A stretch of 35,608 bases of DNA from Deltaproteobacteria bacterium (GCA_016930835.1 JAFGGA010000186.1:1-35608), one strand, 5' to 3'; shown: positions 14,965 through 24,563, numbered from the stretch's first letter. Notes: generated by a model from the sequence alone, not told the origin. Program-made: numbers and translations.

Positions 14965-15939
14965 TCACGACTTAACCTTTTGTCCAATCCATCGTTGAAT
15001 CGCCTTATCATCTTTGATGTCAACCAAATCTTTTATCTTCTCTAAAGGGATCTCTGCCCGTGCAATACTCTTATGCCCGCCGGCCGTACCCCATTGACCG
15101 AAAACCCTTTTGGCCAATTTCCCCGCATCTTTTTTAAACCCGGTATGTCGAAAGATGATGATGAGTTTCTTATCATAGATTCCAGAGACAATGCTCCACG
15201 AAATGGTGTCTATACGAATAAAAAAATCCGCAATTAAAACACATACATCCGGATTGATGACACTCCCTAAATGGGCGATCAGTTGTTCCTTCTGTACCCG
15301 GCGGTTATGGAAAGCCTGATCAAAGTATTTCAAAAAATCATAGCGGATATCCCCTTGCTCCATACGTTGAGCAAGATGCCTGTTTGCGAAACGGTATAGG
15401 TATTGAAATGCCTGGATATCTTCAATGGTGGTTTTTCGGATGAAATCATCCGTATCATTTTTAATGGCGTGGAATAATGCCGTGGCCAATCGGATGGAGG
15501 GTTTGATCCTCGCCGCTCTCAGGTATTCGGTCAGGATGGTGGCTGTTGCACCATAATGGGTCCGGATATCGATAAAAGGTGCTGAAGCCCCTGTTTCGGG
15601 GTGGTGATCAATGATTACATCTATTTGAAATCGGCCAAAGATCTCATGGTGGTTTGGTTGTGAATCCACTATCACAAACCGATTGAATGCCTGTTTATCA
15701 ATCTGTTCGATGTAAATACTATCGATCTGCAGAAGACGGATCATGGTGAGATTGTCCGGCCTTGAGATGACATTGATGTGGGATATGGTAACCCCGGCGA
15801 CCTTGCGCCATAAAAGCCTCTTCACGGCCAACGCGCTTGCCAGGGCATCCGGATCAGCATTAATAAGGATCAAAACATGATCATCATGCTTAAAGCTTTG
15901 AAAAAAACGGCGTAATCGTTCGGTGGCGTAAATGGTCAT
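14965..15939 (-). CDS. DHH/DHHA1-family phosphoesterase (NrnA-like)
   Basis: A 324-aa protein with the two-domain architecture of bacterial DHH phosphoesterases. Motif I is NADPDALASALAVKRL (residues 27-42), motif II VIVDSQPNHHE (88-98), and motif III is the DHH itself, IIDHHPE (108-114). The C-terminal DHHA1 domain ends with WGTAGGHKSIARAEIP. Relatives are nanoRNases/pAp phosphatases or cyclic-dinucleotide phosphodiesterases that use Mn2+. The first position of motif I is Asn rather than the usual His, so metal binding may differ. No transmembrane or CBS region is present. The start at 15939 has no good Shine-Dalgarno. Confidence 0.82.
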   Translation of the reverse strand: MTIYATERLRRFFQSFKHDDHVLILINADPDALASALAVKRLLWRKVAGVTISHINVISRPDNLTMIRLLQIDSIYIEQIDKQAFNRFVIVDSQPNHHEIFGRFQIDVIIDHHPETGASAPFIDIRTHYGATATILTEYLRAARIKPSIRLATALFHAIKNDTDDFIRKTTIEDIQAFQYLYRFANRHLAQRMEQGDIRYDFLKYFDQAFHNRRVQKEQLIAHLGSVINPDVCVLIADFFIRIDTISWSIVSGIYDKKLIIIFRHTGFKKDAGKLAKRVFGQWGTAGGHKSIARAEIPLEKIKDLVDIKDDKAIQRWIGQKVKS

Positions 15940-16232
15940 TATTTATCATTAATATATTGGAGGTTTTTTTTCAACTTTTCTATAACCCTGGTCAAAATCC
16001 GAAGAGTATTCAGTCTTTTCAAAAGACTTATTGATACTATTCAATAAATAGATGGGAATAGTTACCAGGATCGAAAATGGATATACAGGGCTTATTTCCT
16101 TAGGATCCAACTTGGGTGTATCCGCATTATTATTTAGACTCGCCTAAAAATCTTTGGCTATCATACCGTGGAGATGAATTCATCCCTTATTCCTTTTAAA
16201 CAGCTTGGATATACTGGAAATAGAGTGGATTG

Positions 16233-16604
16233 ATGGAAGATAATCAAATCCCGAAAATCGGAGTTATCGTAGCCGGCGCATGGGGCACGGTCCTGGGTAA
16301 TTTGCTGGCTGATAAAGAATATATGGTGGATCTATGGGTCCGGGAAAAAGAGGTTTATGACCAGATAATGGTCAAGCGAATGAATGAAACCTTTTTGCCG
16401 GGGATTGTTCTGGATCATCGATTAAATCCAGTCAAGACCTACGAAGAGGCCTCGGTTGATAAGGACATCGCCTTTATCGTTGTGCCTTCATATGTCTTTA
16501 GAAACGTGCTGATCGATATGAGACCTTATCTCCCCAAAGAGGTTTCCTTGATCACGGCAACCAAGTGAATCGAGAACCAATCCTTGAAGATCATGTCACG
16601 GGTT
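16233..16604 (+). pseudogene. gpsA: Broken gpsA (glycerol-3-phosphate dehydrogenase) remnant
   Basis: Only the N-terminal third of NAD(P)+-dependent glycerol-3-phosphate dehydrogenase remains. It reads GVIVAGAWGTVLGNLLA, VDLWVRE, NETFLPGIVLDHRL, IAFIVVPSYVFRNVL and LITATK. An in-frame TGA then sits at 16566-16568 exactly where the family has Gly in the ATKG motif, a single-base change from GGA. Homology continues beyond the stop as IENQSLKIMSRV to about 16604 and is then lost. The nucleotide-binding motif is also damaged, V replacing the first G of GxGxxG. A normal GpsA is about 330 aa. A half-copy of a family A repeat begins about 65 bp further on. The 112-aa open frame is unlikely to be functional. 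Confidence 0.82.
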
Positions 16605-16670
16605 AGAACATCTTGCCCGGGCGCTCAAGAGCGAACTTGAGCCCCATTTTGGCTGCCTTTATTAATGCCT

Positions 16671-16749
16671 TCACCTGTCTGCGTGTGGACACGCACAGGC
16701 AATCCGGAATGACAAAAACAGGTGTTTTCGTCTTTTTCCGAAACCATCA
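16671..16749. repeat. Inverted half-copy of family A element
   Basis: Read on the - strand it matches the left half of the copy at 9061-9250: the end TGATGG...TCG, AAAACACCTGTTTTTGTCAT, TCCGG, then the nested CCTGTGCGTG...CACGCAGACAGGTGAA hairpin. The end sequence is degenerate (CGGAAAAAGAC instead of CGTAAAAAGTC). It lies just beyond the gpsA relic. Confidence 0.75.
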
Positions 16750-16814
16750 TTTCTCGGGTTCTAGAATACCGCAACATCAAGGTTGAAATGAGTGTGATAA
16801 AATAATGCCTAAAA

Positions 16815-17324
16815 TTACCTCCTAATATCAGTGAGTTTCTTGGCCAGCAATCTGATGTGCCTCATCTCTTCCCTGATAATATCTTCAATCTTTTCCTTTC
16901 CCAGGTTTTCAGGAACAAGATCTTTCATCCCCACATAAAAAGCGATAGATTCCTTTTCAATTCCAATGGCCGTACGAAAGATATATTCGATCTTTTCATC
17001 GTCGGACAATGTTTCGGAATCCATGAAATCCTCGCGGACCTCTACATCAAAAACACGGAGATCCGCTAACGCCCGCAGGTAAAGAGATGACTCACCATCA
17101 GGATCAAAGACGGTCGGTTCCTTGTCCTTTACGGATAATCCTGCTCTCATGGATACAAAGATTTTTTCATGCTGATCTTCCATTTCAGCAAGATGTAAAA
17201 ATTGATTACGAATGTCTTTATCCAAGACCTGTTCCGCCATATTCCGATAAAATCGCGCACCATTTCTTTCGATCTCTTCCGCGATTTCAAATACTTCATC
17301 TATGTTAAAATCAAATACCATCAT
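16815..17324 (-). CDS. Rubrerythrin-like ferritin-fold di-iron protein
   Basis: A 169-aa four-helix-bundle protein with the paired di-iron motifs of the rubrerythrin/ferritin family: EEIERNGARFY (helix 1), AEMEDQHEKIF (helix 2, ExxH), GIEKESIAFY (helix 3) and IIREEMRHIRLL (helix 4, ExxH). It lacks the rubredoxin-type C-x2-C domain of full rubrerythrins, so it must receive electrons from another protein or act as an iron-binding or peroxidase variant. AAGGAG lies 5 nt before the ATG; a second in-frame ATG follows at once. It is the last gene of the long - strand run, 140 bp after trxC. A peroxide-detoxifying role is inferred from the family. Confidence 0.85.
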   Translation of the reverse strand: MMVFDFNIDEVFEIAEEIERNGARFYRNMAEQVLDKDIRNQFLHLAEMEDQHEKIFVSMRAGLSVKDKEPTVFDPDGESSLYLRALADLRVFDVEVREDFMDSETLSDDEKIEYIFRTAIGIEKESIAFYVGMKDLVPENLGKEKIEDIIREEMRHIRLLAKKLTDIRR

Positions 17325-17464
17325 TCATACTCCTTTTTTAGATTCATTGCTGACTTTTTAAAATCACTGAATATCGAATATCCAACAAGGGACCGCGGAA
17401 TCATGAAATATTCACATCGAAATTCAATATCATATTATTTTGGAACCATTCTACTGTTTAGCCA

Positions 17465-17914
17465 TTACAATATGGCTCTGATCTGCTTCTCTATCTCAGG
17501 TTTCGGGTGTGCCCCGATGAGCTTATTCACCTGTTTCCCATTCTTAAAAAACAACATCGTCGGTATGCTCTGTATGCCGAATTGTGAGGCCGTAACAGGG
17601 TTATCATCCACATTCAGTTTGGCGATCTTGAGCCGTCCGGCGTATTCTGATGCCAATTGATCGAGCACCGGGGCCACCATACGACAAGGTCCACACCATG
17701 GGGCCCAACAATCCATCAAGACAGTTCCGGAAAAGGAAAGCACCTCCTTTTGGAATGTTTTGTCCGTGATATCCAGGGGTTTGGTTGAATAGCCACCCAT
17801 ATCCAAGCGTGCCCTGCACTTCCCGCATACAGGATTGTCTTTTATTCGATTTTTCGGTATCCGATTCTTGGTCCCGCATTGATTACATCGTACAACAATA
17901 TCCTCCTGGCTCAT
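17465..17914 (-). CDS. trxC: Thioredoxin 2 (zinc-ribbon thioredoxin)
   Basis: A 149-aa protein. The N-terminus carries two C-x2-C pairs (VRCNQCGTKN and NPVCGKCRARL), the zinc ribbon typical of TrxC. The thioredoxin fold follows with active site WAPWCGPCRMVAPVLDQLA, the cis-Pro segment IQSIPTMLFFKNGK and the usual LIGAHPK end. It reduces protein disulfides in the cytoplasm. Its ATG overlaps the FtsH stop (ATGA on the - strand), so the two are translationally coupled. Possible reductants encoded nearby are the ferredoxin:thioredoxin reductase and the thioredoxin reductase fusion. Confidence 0.93.
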   Translation of the reverse strand: MSQEDIVVRCNQCGTKNRIPKNRIKDNPVCGKCRARLDMGGYSTKPLDITDKTFQKEVLSFSGTVLMDCWAPWCGPCRMVAPVLDQLASEYAGRLKIAKLNVDDNPVTASQFGIQSIPTMLFFKNGKQVNKLIGAHPKPEIEKQIRAIL

Positions 17915-19740
17915 GACTGCCCTGCCTCCTTCCCCTTGACGGATTCTTCCATAAGGGCCTTCAGATCCTCACCATCGATCTTTTCTTTTTCCAGAAGTAT
18001 CTTGGCGGCTTTATCCAGAAGACCTCTTTTCTCTTTCAGTATCGTTTTGGCCTTGGCATACTGCACGTTAATGATCTCCTTGACCTCCTGATCAATCAAT
18101 TCAGCAATGGCCTCACTATAATCCCCACCCGTATTCATGTATGTATCCAAAAAGGGCGAGCGTTTTTCACGGGCAAAATAGACATGACCGATCTTGTCGC
18201 TCATGCCGTATTCCTTGACCATACTCCTTGCAATATCCGTGGCCTTGGCCAGATCATTGTGTGCGCCGGTTGAAATATCTTCAAAAACGATCTCCTCTGC
18301 CGCACGCCCTCCCAAAAGCGTTGCGATCTTGTTGAGCAATTCTGTCTTGCTCATCAGGAAACGGTCTTCTGTCGGCACCTGCATGGTGTAACCCAGCGCC
18401 GCAATACCACGGGGGATGATGGATATCTTTTGGACCGGATCGGTTCCGGGCAGGGAGAGCGCCACCGTGGCATGACCCAATTCATGGTAAGCCACGATCT
18501 CCTTTTCCCTTGGGTTAATGAGCCGGTTCTTTTTTTCAAGACCTGCCATGACCCGCTCCACAGCCTCTTCAAATTCCGACATGCCCACGGTTTTCTTTTT
18601 TCGCCTGACAGCCAACAGGGCTGCCTCGTTCACCAAATTGGCCAGGTCCGCCCCCACCATACCCGGGGTCATGCCGGCCAAAGTCGCTAAATCTAAATTT
18701 TTGGAAGCCTTGATTTTCTTTAGATGAACCTTTAGGATTTCTTCTCTTCCCTTTTTATCCGGTCGGTCCACGAGGATGTTTCGATCAAACCTTCCCGGTC
18801 TGAGCAAGGCGGGATCCAGGATCTCTGGTCTGTTGGTGGCGGCCATCAAAATAACACCCACCTGAGGATCAAATCCATCCATCTCCACAAGGAGTTGATT
18901 CAAGGTCTGTTCTCGCTCATCGTGTCCACCTATACCGCTCATGCCCCGGGCCTTACCCAAGGCATCCAGTTCATCAATAAATATGATACATGGCGCTTTT
19001 TGCTTGGCCTGTACAAAAAGATCCCTTACGCGGGCGGCACCAAGCCCTACAAACATCTCGACAAACTCAGACCCACTCATACTAAAAAAGGGCACATGAC
19101 TCTCACCGGCTACTGCCTTTGCCAACAATGTCTTCCCGGTCCCTGGAGCTCCAACCAAAAGTATGCCTCGCGGCATCTTACCACCCAGCTCCGTAAATTT
19201 TGCCGGTTCTTTCAGGAATTCGATCACCTCCATGAGTTCCTGCTTGGCCTCATCTACACCAGCAGCGTCTTCGAATCGAACATTCAGATCATCCTCCACA
19301 TAGATCTTGGCTCGATTCTTTCCCAAAGTCATGAATCCCGGTTGCTGACCGGTCATTCGTTTCATCAGGAAATACCAAACTCCGAAAAAAAGAAGCAATG
19401 GGAAGACCCAAGAAAAAAGACTTCGCAGAAAGGTGGATTCAATCTCCCCTTTGAATATAATATCATGTTGATCCAATAGGGCGGATATTTCAGGGTCCAC
19501 TCGAACGGTCTTAAACGCTTCGCCCTTTTCCTGACTCGAAGTCCCTGTCACCATTCTGCCCTGGATCTGGTTTTCCGAAATGGCCACCTCGGTAACCTTA
19601 TTTTCCTTCACCAGATTCAGGAATTCACTATAAGGAATGGTGTGAATAGCCAAAACCGAAACCAAATAATTGTGAATCAACAAGACCACCCATATGCCTA
19701 AGACAACATACCAGATGGAAAATTTATGATGTTTTTCCAT
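17911..19740 (-). CDS. ftsH: ATP-dependent zinc metalloprotease FtsH
   Basis: A 609-aa membrane protease, near the usual length. It has two membrane helices (about 9-30 and 107-126) around a small periplasmic domain. The AAA+ module has Walker A GAPGTGKT (197-204), pore motif MFVG, Walker [11 protein letters not shown] and the second region of homology [20 protein letters not shown]. The peptidase site is H419-ELG-H423, with the third zinc ligand expected in [15 protein letters not shown]. It degrades misfolded and short-lived membrane and cytosolic proteins. GGAGG lies 6 nt before the ATG. It is encoded directly after two small proteins and overlaps trxC. Many genomes carry a second, housekeeping FtsH; this one may be a stress paralogue given its neighbours. 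Confidence 0.95.
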   Translation of the reverse strand: MEKHHKFSIWYVVLGIWVVLLIHNYLVSVLAIHTIPYSEFLNLVKENKVTEVAISENQIQGRMVTGTSSQEKGEAFKTVRVDPEISALLDQHDIIFKGEIESTFLRSLFSWVFPLLLFFGVWYFLMKRMTGQQPGFMTLGKNRAKIYVEDDLNVRFEDAAGVDEAKQELMEVIEFLKEPAKFTELGGKMPRGILLVGAPGTGKTLLAKAVAGESHVPFFSMSGSEFVEMFVGLGAARVRDLFVQAKQKAPCIIFIDELDALGKARGMSGIGGHDEREQTLNQLLVEMDGFDPQVGVILMAATNRPEILDPALLRPGRFDRNILVDRPDKKGREEILKVHLKKIKASKNLDLATLAGMTPGMVGADLANLVNEAALLAVRRKKKTVGMSEFEEAVERVMAGLEKKNRLINPREKEIVAYHELGHATVALSLPGTDPVQKISIIPRGIAALGYTMQVPTEDRFLMSKTELLNKIATLLGGRAAEEIVFEDISTGAHNDLAKATDIARSMVKEYGMSDKIGHVYFAREKRSPFLDTYMNTGGDYSEAIAELIDQEVKEIINVQYAKAKTILKEKRGLLDKAAKILLEKEKIDGEDLKALMEESVKGKEAGQS

Positions 19741-19780
19741 TACGCCTCCTTCATTGGCAATATCACTCGTATCACATCTT

Positions 19781-19936
19781 TTAGGGCGAAGTCAGATCAC
19801 CACTCCGGCCATCATCACACGGCTCGTCATCATCACCCACCCTTTCATGTTCTGCGCTAGGTGCAGTGGTACAAAAGGGAAGTTTTTCTTCTTCCTCTTT
19901 TTTCTTTGCCTTTACTTTCCCCTCTTTTTCTTCCAT
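19781..19936 (-). CDS. Small acidic/basic Cys-containing protein, unknown
   Basis: A 51-aa frame that starts one nucleotide after the stop of the 82-aa gene (TAA-A-ATG) and ends 40 bp before ftsH. GAAGGGG lies 7 nt before the ATG, overlapping the upstream gene's end. The product has a charged N-terminal half (KVKAKKKEEEEK) and an acidic C-terminal half with C22 and C40 (DDDEPCDDGRSGD). No family is recognised. Its position between coupled genes argues for translation, but the low-complexity composition makes this uncertain. Confidence 0.45.
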   Translation of the reverse strand: MEEKEGKVKAKKKEEEEKLPFCTTAPSAEHERVGDDDEPCDDGRSGDLTSP

Positions 19937-19937
19937 T

Positions 19938-20186
19938 TTAAACCCCTTCAATATTTGCCTTAAGCTGTGCGATCTGAAGGCCAAGGGAAACACATTGATT
20001 CCCTTCCATGCACCCGTCAGCATCTTCCGGTTCCAAGTGGGTCGTCAATTCATGCTCATCCTTTTTCAAATCCACTACCCAGGCCTTTTTCTCTTCAATC
20101 CAGTCCACATCGACATTGATCCCGCACTCACCAATCTCCGGATAGAGCGATCTAATCTTATCACACAATTCCTTTTTGTCGTGCAT
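19938..20186 (-). CDS. Conserved-looking 82-aa protein of unknown function
   Basis: The frame has a strong AAAGGAGG Shine-Dalgarno 8 nt before its ATG and balanced composition, so it is very likely a gene. The product is small and soluble, with four Cys (C8, C21, C59, C65) and a strand-rich centre (CGINVDVDWIEEKKAWVVDL) followed by EDADGCMEGNQC. The paired Cys suggest metal or disulfide chemistry, in keeping with DsbD, FtsH and thioredoxin next to it. I do not recognise a family. About 107 bp separate it from dsbD. Confidence 0.7.
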   Translation of the reverse strand: MHDKKELCDKIRSLYPEIGECGINVDVDWIEEKKAWVVDLKKDEHELTTHLEPEDADGCMEGNQCVSLGLQIAQLKANIEGV

Positions 20187-20293
20187 CTTTCATCCCTCCT
20201 TTATAAATGTTTATTAATAGATAAAAATAAGCTCGAAACCCGGCAACGTCAAGTGTTGCATCCCAACAGGGTTTTCCGCCAAGGCTTTTGTGG

Positions 20294-22123
20294 TTATGTC
20301 GCAGGTTCTTTATTCCTTAATGCCTCCATTTTGCTTAAAAATTCATGAGAACTCACGATTGACTCAACCCTCAGATCCCTTTTTTCAATCCCATCACGGT
20401 TGAAGAAAAGGACCGTTGGAACGCCTCTTACTTGATATCGGTTTAATATCTCATCTTGTTGTGGATGACGGTCTGTGAGATCCAGCCGCAGCATCTCGAA
20501 ATGCTTGCTCATGGTAACAACGCGTTCATCTTGAAAAACCCGTACATCCAGTTCCTTACAAGGCAAACACCAATCCGCGAAAAAATCCAGGATAACCGGT
20601 CTCCTTTCTTTCAGCGCTTCGGAAAGCATCTCCGGATCGTACTGCCGCCAAATGATTCCTTCTTTGGGCTGAAAAGAAAAAATCAGATAAGCCACCCCAA
20701 AAGCAGCGACAAGCGTACCTGAAATCCGTTTGAAATATGAAAACCTCATAAATCCTTTTCCTGTTTTATCCAGCCAACCGAGTTGGATGCCCGCGGCAAT
20801 AAACACTATTGGAGGAAGAAAGATTTTTATAATAGAATAAGGTATTAGAGGAAATATGATATAAATGGCCACTCCTATCAATACCCAGCCCATTATCCGT
20901 TTGACCCAAACCATCCAATCCCCGGATCTGGGCAGACGATCTAGACTTCCTGAGAAGACGGCCAAAATACACAATGGAAGCCCCATACCAATGCTAAGAA
21001 TGAAAAAATAAATAAAACCCAAAAAAGGGTCTCCCATTTTCCCCACATAAGTAAGCAGCCATAATATCCCCGGTCCGATACACGGCGCGGCCACGATTCC
21101 AAGGGTTAGGCCTATAAAAAAAGTCCCGAAATATCCACCATAATTTCTAGAGGCGATCTGACTTAAAAACGCCGGGATCCGGATCTCCCAAAAGCCGAAA
21201 AAACTAAAGGCCAGAGCGATCATGATACCCGATACAATGATCAGCACTTCCGGATTCTGGAGGGCGGAACCGAGCATTCCGCCTGAAAGCGCCGCGGTAA
21301 TGCCCAATATCGAATTGGTGGTCGCCAGGCCACATAAATAGAGGACGCCATGGGTAACGGCATGGCTTTTTATCTTTTCGCTTCTTCCTCCAAAGTAAGA
21401 AACTGTGATGGGAATAAGGGGATAAATACAGGGGGTCAGATTTAAGGCAAGCCCTCCTAAAAAAATCAATAGGAGGGTCCACCAAAATTCAGCACCTAAC
21501 CGGTGAATAGGGAATCCCGGTTCGATAGCCTTTCCTGATGGATAAAGATTAAATTGCGTCTGGTTAATGGCCTTTACGGGGGTGCCTTGCGGGACGACCA
21601 TTACTGTAATGTTAACGGGAACGGTCTCGGGCGGCAGGCACACATCGAAAGAGCAGGCCTGATAGGATAAAGTGCCGGTTATAACATGTTCGCCTACTCC
21701 AGCTTTCTTGCTGATTCGTATGCTGGCCTCTACAAGGATATCATTTGCGTAGACCTCAATGGCCTCGGATGTATAATCGAATTTCTTTTTTTCTGGATCC
21801 GGAAATCTGATTTTCTCCAATCTTATATTTTTCAAATCACTAAACGATAGTTTTGTGGGGATAAGACCTTGTCCTTCGTCTTCGGGACCATGAATATACC
21901 AGGAATCCAAGATTGAAAACCGGAAAAGGATTGGATGGGAACCATCCGGGTGGTACCTGTCTTGAGAGTGAATAATGTCGGTCTTTACGGTTGAGGCATA
22001 TATAGCGAGTGGGAAAAAAAGGCCTATCGTAATGAAAACGATCAATATTATTTTATTATATTTCAGCGAAGATTGAAGATTATTTTTTGACCTTTGTTTT
22101 TCTTCCACCCTTTTCCCCTTCAT
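20294..22123 (-). CDS. dsbD: Thiol:disulfide interchange protein DsbD
   Basis: A protein of about 609 aa with all three DsbD modules. The periplasmic alpha domain has the Cys pair YQACSFDVCLPP. The membrane domain has its two Cys in NLTPCIYPLIP and GIVAAPCIGPG, with about eight hydrophobic helices. The C-terminal thioredoxin domain carries FFADWCLPCKELDV. It carries electrons from cytoplasmic thioredoxin across the inner membrane to periplasmic disulfides, including cytochrome c maturation partners. The start is uncertain: the ATG at 22123 is used here; a GTG at 22141 or a later start are possible, and each of these overlaps the end of the Lon-like gene (44 nt for the chosen start). The nearby trxC is a plausible electron donor. 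Confidence 0.92.
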   Translation of the reverse strand: MKGKRVEEKQRSKNNLQSSLKYNKIILIVFITIGLFFPLAIYASTVKTDIIHSQDRYHPDGSHPILFRFSILDSWYIHGPEDEGQGLIPTKLSFSDLKNIRLEKIRFPDPEKKKFDYTSEAIEVYANDILVEASIRISKKAGVGEHVITGTLSYQACSFDVCLPPETVPVNITVMVVPQGTPVKAINQTQFNLYPSGKAIEPGFPIHRLGAEFWWTLLLIFLGGLALNLTPCIYPLIPITVSYFGGRSEKIKSHAVTHGVLYLCGLATTNSILGITAALSGGMLGSALQNPEVLIIVSGIMIALAFSFFGFWEIRIPAFLSQIASRNYGGYFGTFFIGLTLGIVAAPCIGPGILWLLTYVGKMGDPFLGFIYFFILSIGMGLPLCILAVFSGSLDRLPRSGDWMVWVKRIMGWVLIGVAIYIIFPLIPYSIIKIFLPPIVFIAAGIQLGWLDKTGKGFMRFSYFKRISGTLVAAFGVAYLIFSFQPKEGIIWRQYDPEMLSEALKERRPVILDFFADWCLPCKELDVRVFQDERVVTMSKHFEMLRLDLTDRHPQQDEILNRYQVRGVPTVLFFNRDGIEKRDLRVESIVSSHEFLSKMEALRNKEPAT

Positions 22124-24563
22124 TTTTCCTGTTTTCTCCACCGAATTTCTTTAGCCCTTCAGCCAACGATTTTAATTTTCCATTAACCAGGGCGTTGATG
22201 CTATCTTTAGGATAAGCCCCATCCTTATTGAGTTCACCGGCCCTCTTGCCGGTTAGGATCTCGATGCCTTGATCCACGTTCTTGATGGAATAGATGTGGA
22301 ATTGTCCTTTTTTGACGGCCTCCACTACGTCTTTTCTTAACATAAGATCCTTGATATTGCTTTCAGGAATCATGACCCCTTGTTTTCCCGTCAAACCGAT
22401 TTTTATGCAACAGTCGTAGAATCCCTCGATCTTTTGATTCACGCCGCCGATAGCCTGGACCTCGCCGTTTTGATTCACCGACCCGGTGACAGCAATATAT
22501 TGTTTAATGGGCACGCCGGACAGGCTGGATAAAAGGGCATAAATTTCAGTCGAGGAGGCGCTATCCCCATCCACTCCACCGTAGGATTGCTCAAAAGCAA
22601 TACTGGCGCTCATGGTGAGTGGTTTATCCTGGGCATACTTTTTCCGTAAATAACCGCTTAGGATCAAAACCCCTTTATTATGGGTGTTTCCTGAGAGATC
22701 CGCCTCCCTTTCAATATTGATGATTCCCGCACGTCCCATGGACGTGGATGCTGTTATTCGTGAAGGTTTTCCAAACATATGATCACCCAGACTGTAAACA
22801 GCAAGGCCGTTAACCTGACCCACCGCTTCCCCTTCCACGTCAATCATCAAGGTTCCGCGATTGATCATTTCCTGAATATGCTCTTCAACCATATTGGATC
22901 GATTGATCCGGGAATCAATGGCCTGATCGATATGCTTGTCCGTAATGATGTTCTTCCTATCCCGACCGGCCCAATAATCGGCCTCTCGAAGAAGATCTTT
23001 GATAATGGGGAAGCTGATGGATATCTTTTCTTGCCTTCCGGCCATGCGAATGGCTTGCTCCACAAGCCCGGCCACGGCTGTTCGATCAAAGGGTTTTAAT
23101 CCTTCCTCCTCCGCTTCCCGTTTGACAAATCCGGCAAATTGAAGGATGGATTCCTCATTCTTATCCATGGCATCATCAAAGTCCGCCCTGACCTTAAAAA
23201 TTTTTGGGGCATCTTCATCATAGGCCATGATCAAATGATAGAGGCGCGGATTGGCCACCACTACCACCTTGGCATCCATGTCGATGGGTTCCGGTTTGAG
23301 ACCGGTTGTCGTAAAGAGATAGAATGGATCGTATGTCTGGATCTCCATTTTTTCCGTTTTAAGCGCCCTTTTTAAGGCGGGCCAAACACCCGGCTCCATG
23401 GCGGCATCCAAAAGATTCAGCACCAGATACCCTCCATTGGCCCTGACCAGGGAGCCGGCCCTGATCTTACTGAAATCGGTCCGCCAGAATCCACTCCGAT
23501 CCACCACCCGTTCAATACTGCCGAATAGATTGCGATAGGTGGGATAAGATTCAATGATGACCGGCGGGCCTTTCAGTTCTTCATTGTCCACAAGCTGATT
23601 GACCTGATACGGCTGAAATGAGTCCCCTTGCGGGCCCATTATAAACGGCAAACCCGCGATGGCCTGTTGGGATTGGCTGGTAAAGATCTGAAGGTTTTCT
23701 CCCATCTCCTCCACCATATCGTCTAAATAGCTATCGATCTTTTCGTTTTTATACTTGGCCTTTAACGGATCAACCAAATCCGTCGCCATCTTAATGAACA
23801 TCAAACGGTCCATCTCTTCGGCATGTTGCTGGATCTCTTTTTGCAAGTCTCTCAATTCAAGTAATATATTGTCTATCTGCTCTCTTAACTTGGCTTGCTT
23901 TTCTTTCAACCCTGCAAATTCATCCTTTGGAAACCGGCCTTTTTCAACCATCTCTTCCAATTGTTCCATAGAGGTGGGATTGCCGTCAACCAGGGGGAGC
24001 ACCTCAGGTCGTTTGATTTGCCCCATCTGAATATCCACCAAGGCAAATCCGTCTTCCCGGACCTTCTTATCCAGATCCTTGAAGAAACCTTTCCCCTTTT
24101 TCTCATATTCCTCCATGATCCCTTTTTTCTTGGCCAGATATTCTTGGCTCTCAAAGAGTTGGGGGACTTCTTTCTTCAACGCTTCCACCAACACATGAAT
24201 ATCTTTTTTAAACGACTTGCCCATCCCCGCCTTGAGTTTGATCAAGATGGGAGCTTCGATATTTTTAAAATTATTGACATAACACAGATCGTCAGGCACT
24301 TGGCCGTTTTCGCGGGACATCTCTTTGAGCAATCGTCCCACAGTGGACATGCGACCGGAACCGGATATGCCTGTCACAAAAATATTATAACCATTTTTAT
24401 GGATACCCGTCCCGAACCGAAATGCATCTATGCCTCTTTTTTGACCGATGATCTCCTTTAGCGGTTTTAAATCATCGGTTGTTTTAAACTTCAATGTGGC
24501 CGGGTTAAGCCGCCATCTCAATTTTTCCACCGGCACTTCGTTGTTTAATTTTTTCTTTGGCAT
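22080..24563 (-). CDS. LonB-like ATP-dependent Ser-Lys protease
   Basis: An 827-aa AAA+ protease of the Lon-related type lacking the N-terminal LON domain (COG1067). The ATP site is GISGSGRMST (65-74), with Arg in place of the Walker Lys, as is common in this family. A coiled-coil insertion follows at about 150-270 (KKGIMEEYEKKGKGFFKDL and KEIQQHAEEMDRL). The C-terminal peptidase has S668 in GDSAS and K711 in GGVNQK, the 43-residue spacing of Lon dyads. It has no membrane segment, unlike archaeal LonB. It degrades damaged proteins. GGAGG precedes the ATG by 8 nt. The highly basic tail (KGGRKTKVKK) overlaps the dsbD start. Confidence 0.92.
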   Translation of the reverse strand: MPKKKLNNEVPVEKLRWRLNPATLKFKTTDDLKPLKEIIGQKRGIDAFRFGTGIHKNGYNIFVTGISGSGRMSTVGRLLKEMSRENGQVPDDLCYVNNFKNIEAPILIKLKAGMGKSFKKDIHVLVEALKKEVPQLFESQEYLAKKKGIMEEYEKKGKGFFKDLDKKVREDGFALVDIQMGQIKRPEVLPLVDGNPTSMEQLEEMVEKGRFPKDEFAGLKEKQAKLREQIDNILLELRDLQKEIQQHAEEMDRLMFIKMATDLVDPLKAKYKNEKIDSYLDDMVEEMGENLQIFTSQSQQAIAGLPFIMGPQGDSFQPYQVNQLVDNEELKGPPVIIESYPTYRNLFGSIERVVDRSGFWRTDFSKIRAGSLVRANGGYLVLNLLDAAMEPGVWPALKRALKTEKMEIQTYDPFYLFTTTGLKPEPIDMDAKVVVVANPRLYHLIMAYDEDAPKIFKVRADFDDAMDKNEESILQFAGFVKREAEEEGLKPFDRTAVAGLVEQAIRMAGRQEKISISFPIIKDLLREADYWAGRDRKNIITDKHIDQAIDSRINRSNMVEEHIQEMINRGTLMIDVEGEAVGQVNGLAVYSLGDHMFGKPSRITASTSMGRAGIINIEREADLSGNTHNKGVLILSGYLRKKYAQDKPLTMSASIAFEQSYGGVDGDSASSTEIYALLSSLSGVPIKQYIAVTGSVNQNGEVQAIGGVNQKIEGFYDCCIKIGLTGKQGVMIPESNIKDLMLRKDVVEAVKKGQFHIYSIKNVDQGIEILTGKRAGELNKDGAYPKDSINALVNGKLKSLAEGLKKFGGENRKNEGEKGGRKTKVKK

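Noticed and set aside
16566-16568. In-frame TGA in gpsA considered as selenocysteine
   Set aside because: The position is a conserved Gly, no SECIS-like hairpin is evident right after it, and homology is lost about 12 codons later, so this is a nonsense mutation in a decayed gene.
18895-19479. 194-aa open frame on the + strand
   Set aside because: It is antisense to ftsH and has no independent support.
23895-24461. 188-aa open frame on the + strand
   Set aside because: It is antisense to the Lon-like gene, with no motif or ribosome-binding site.
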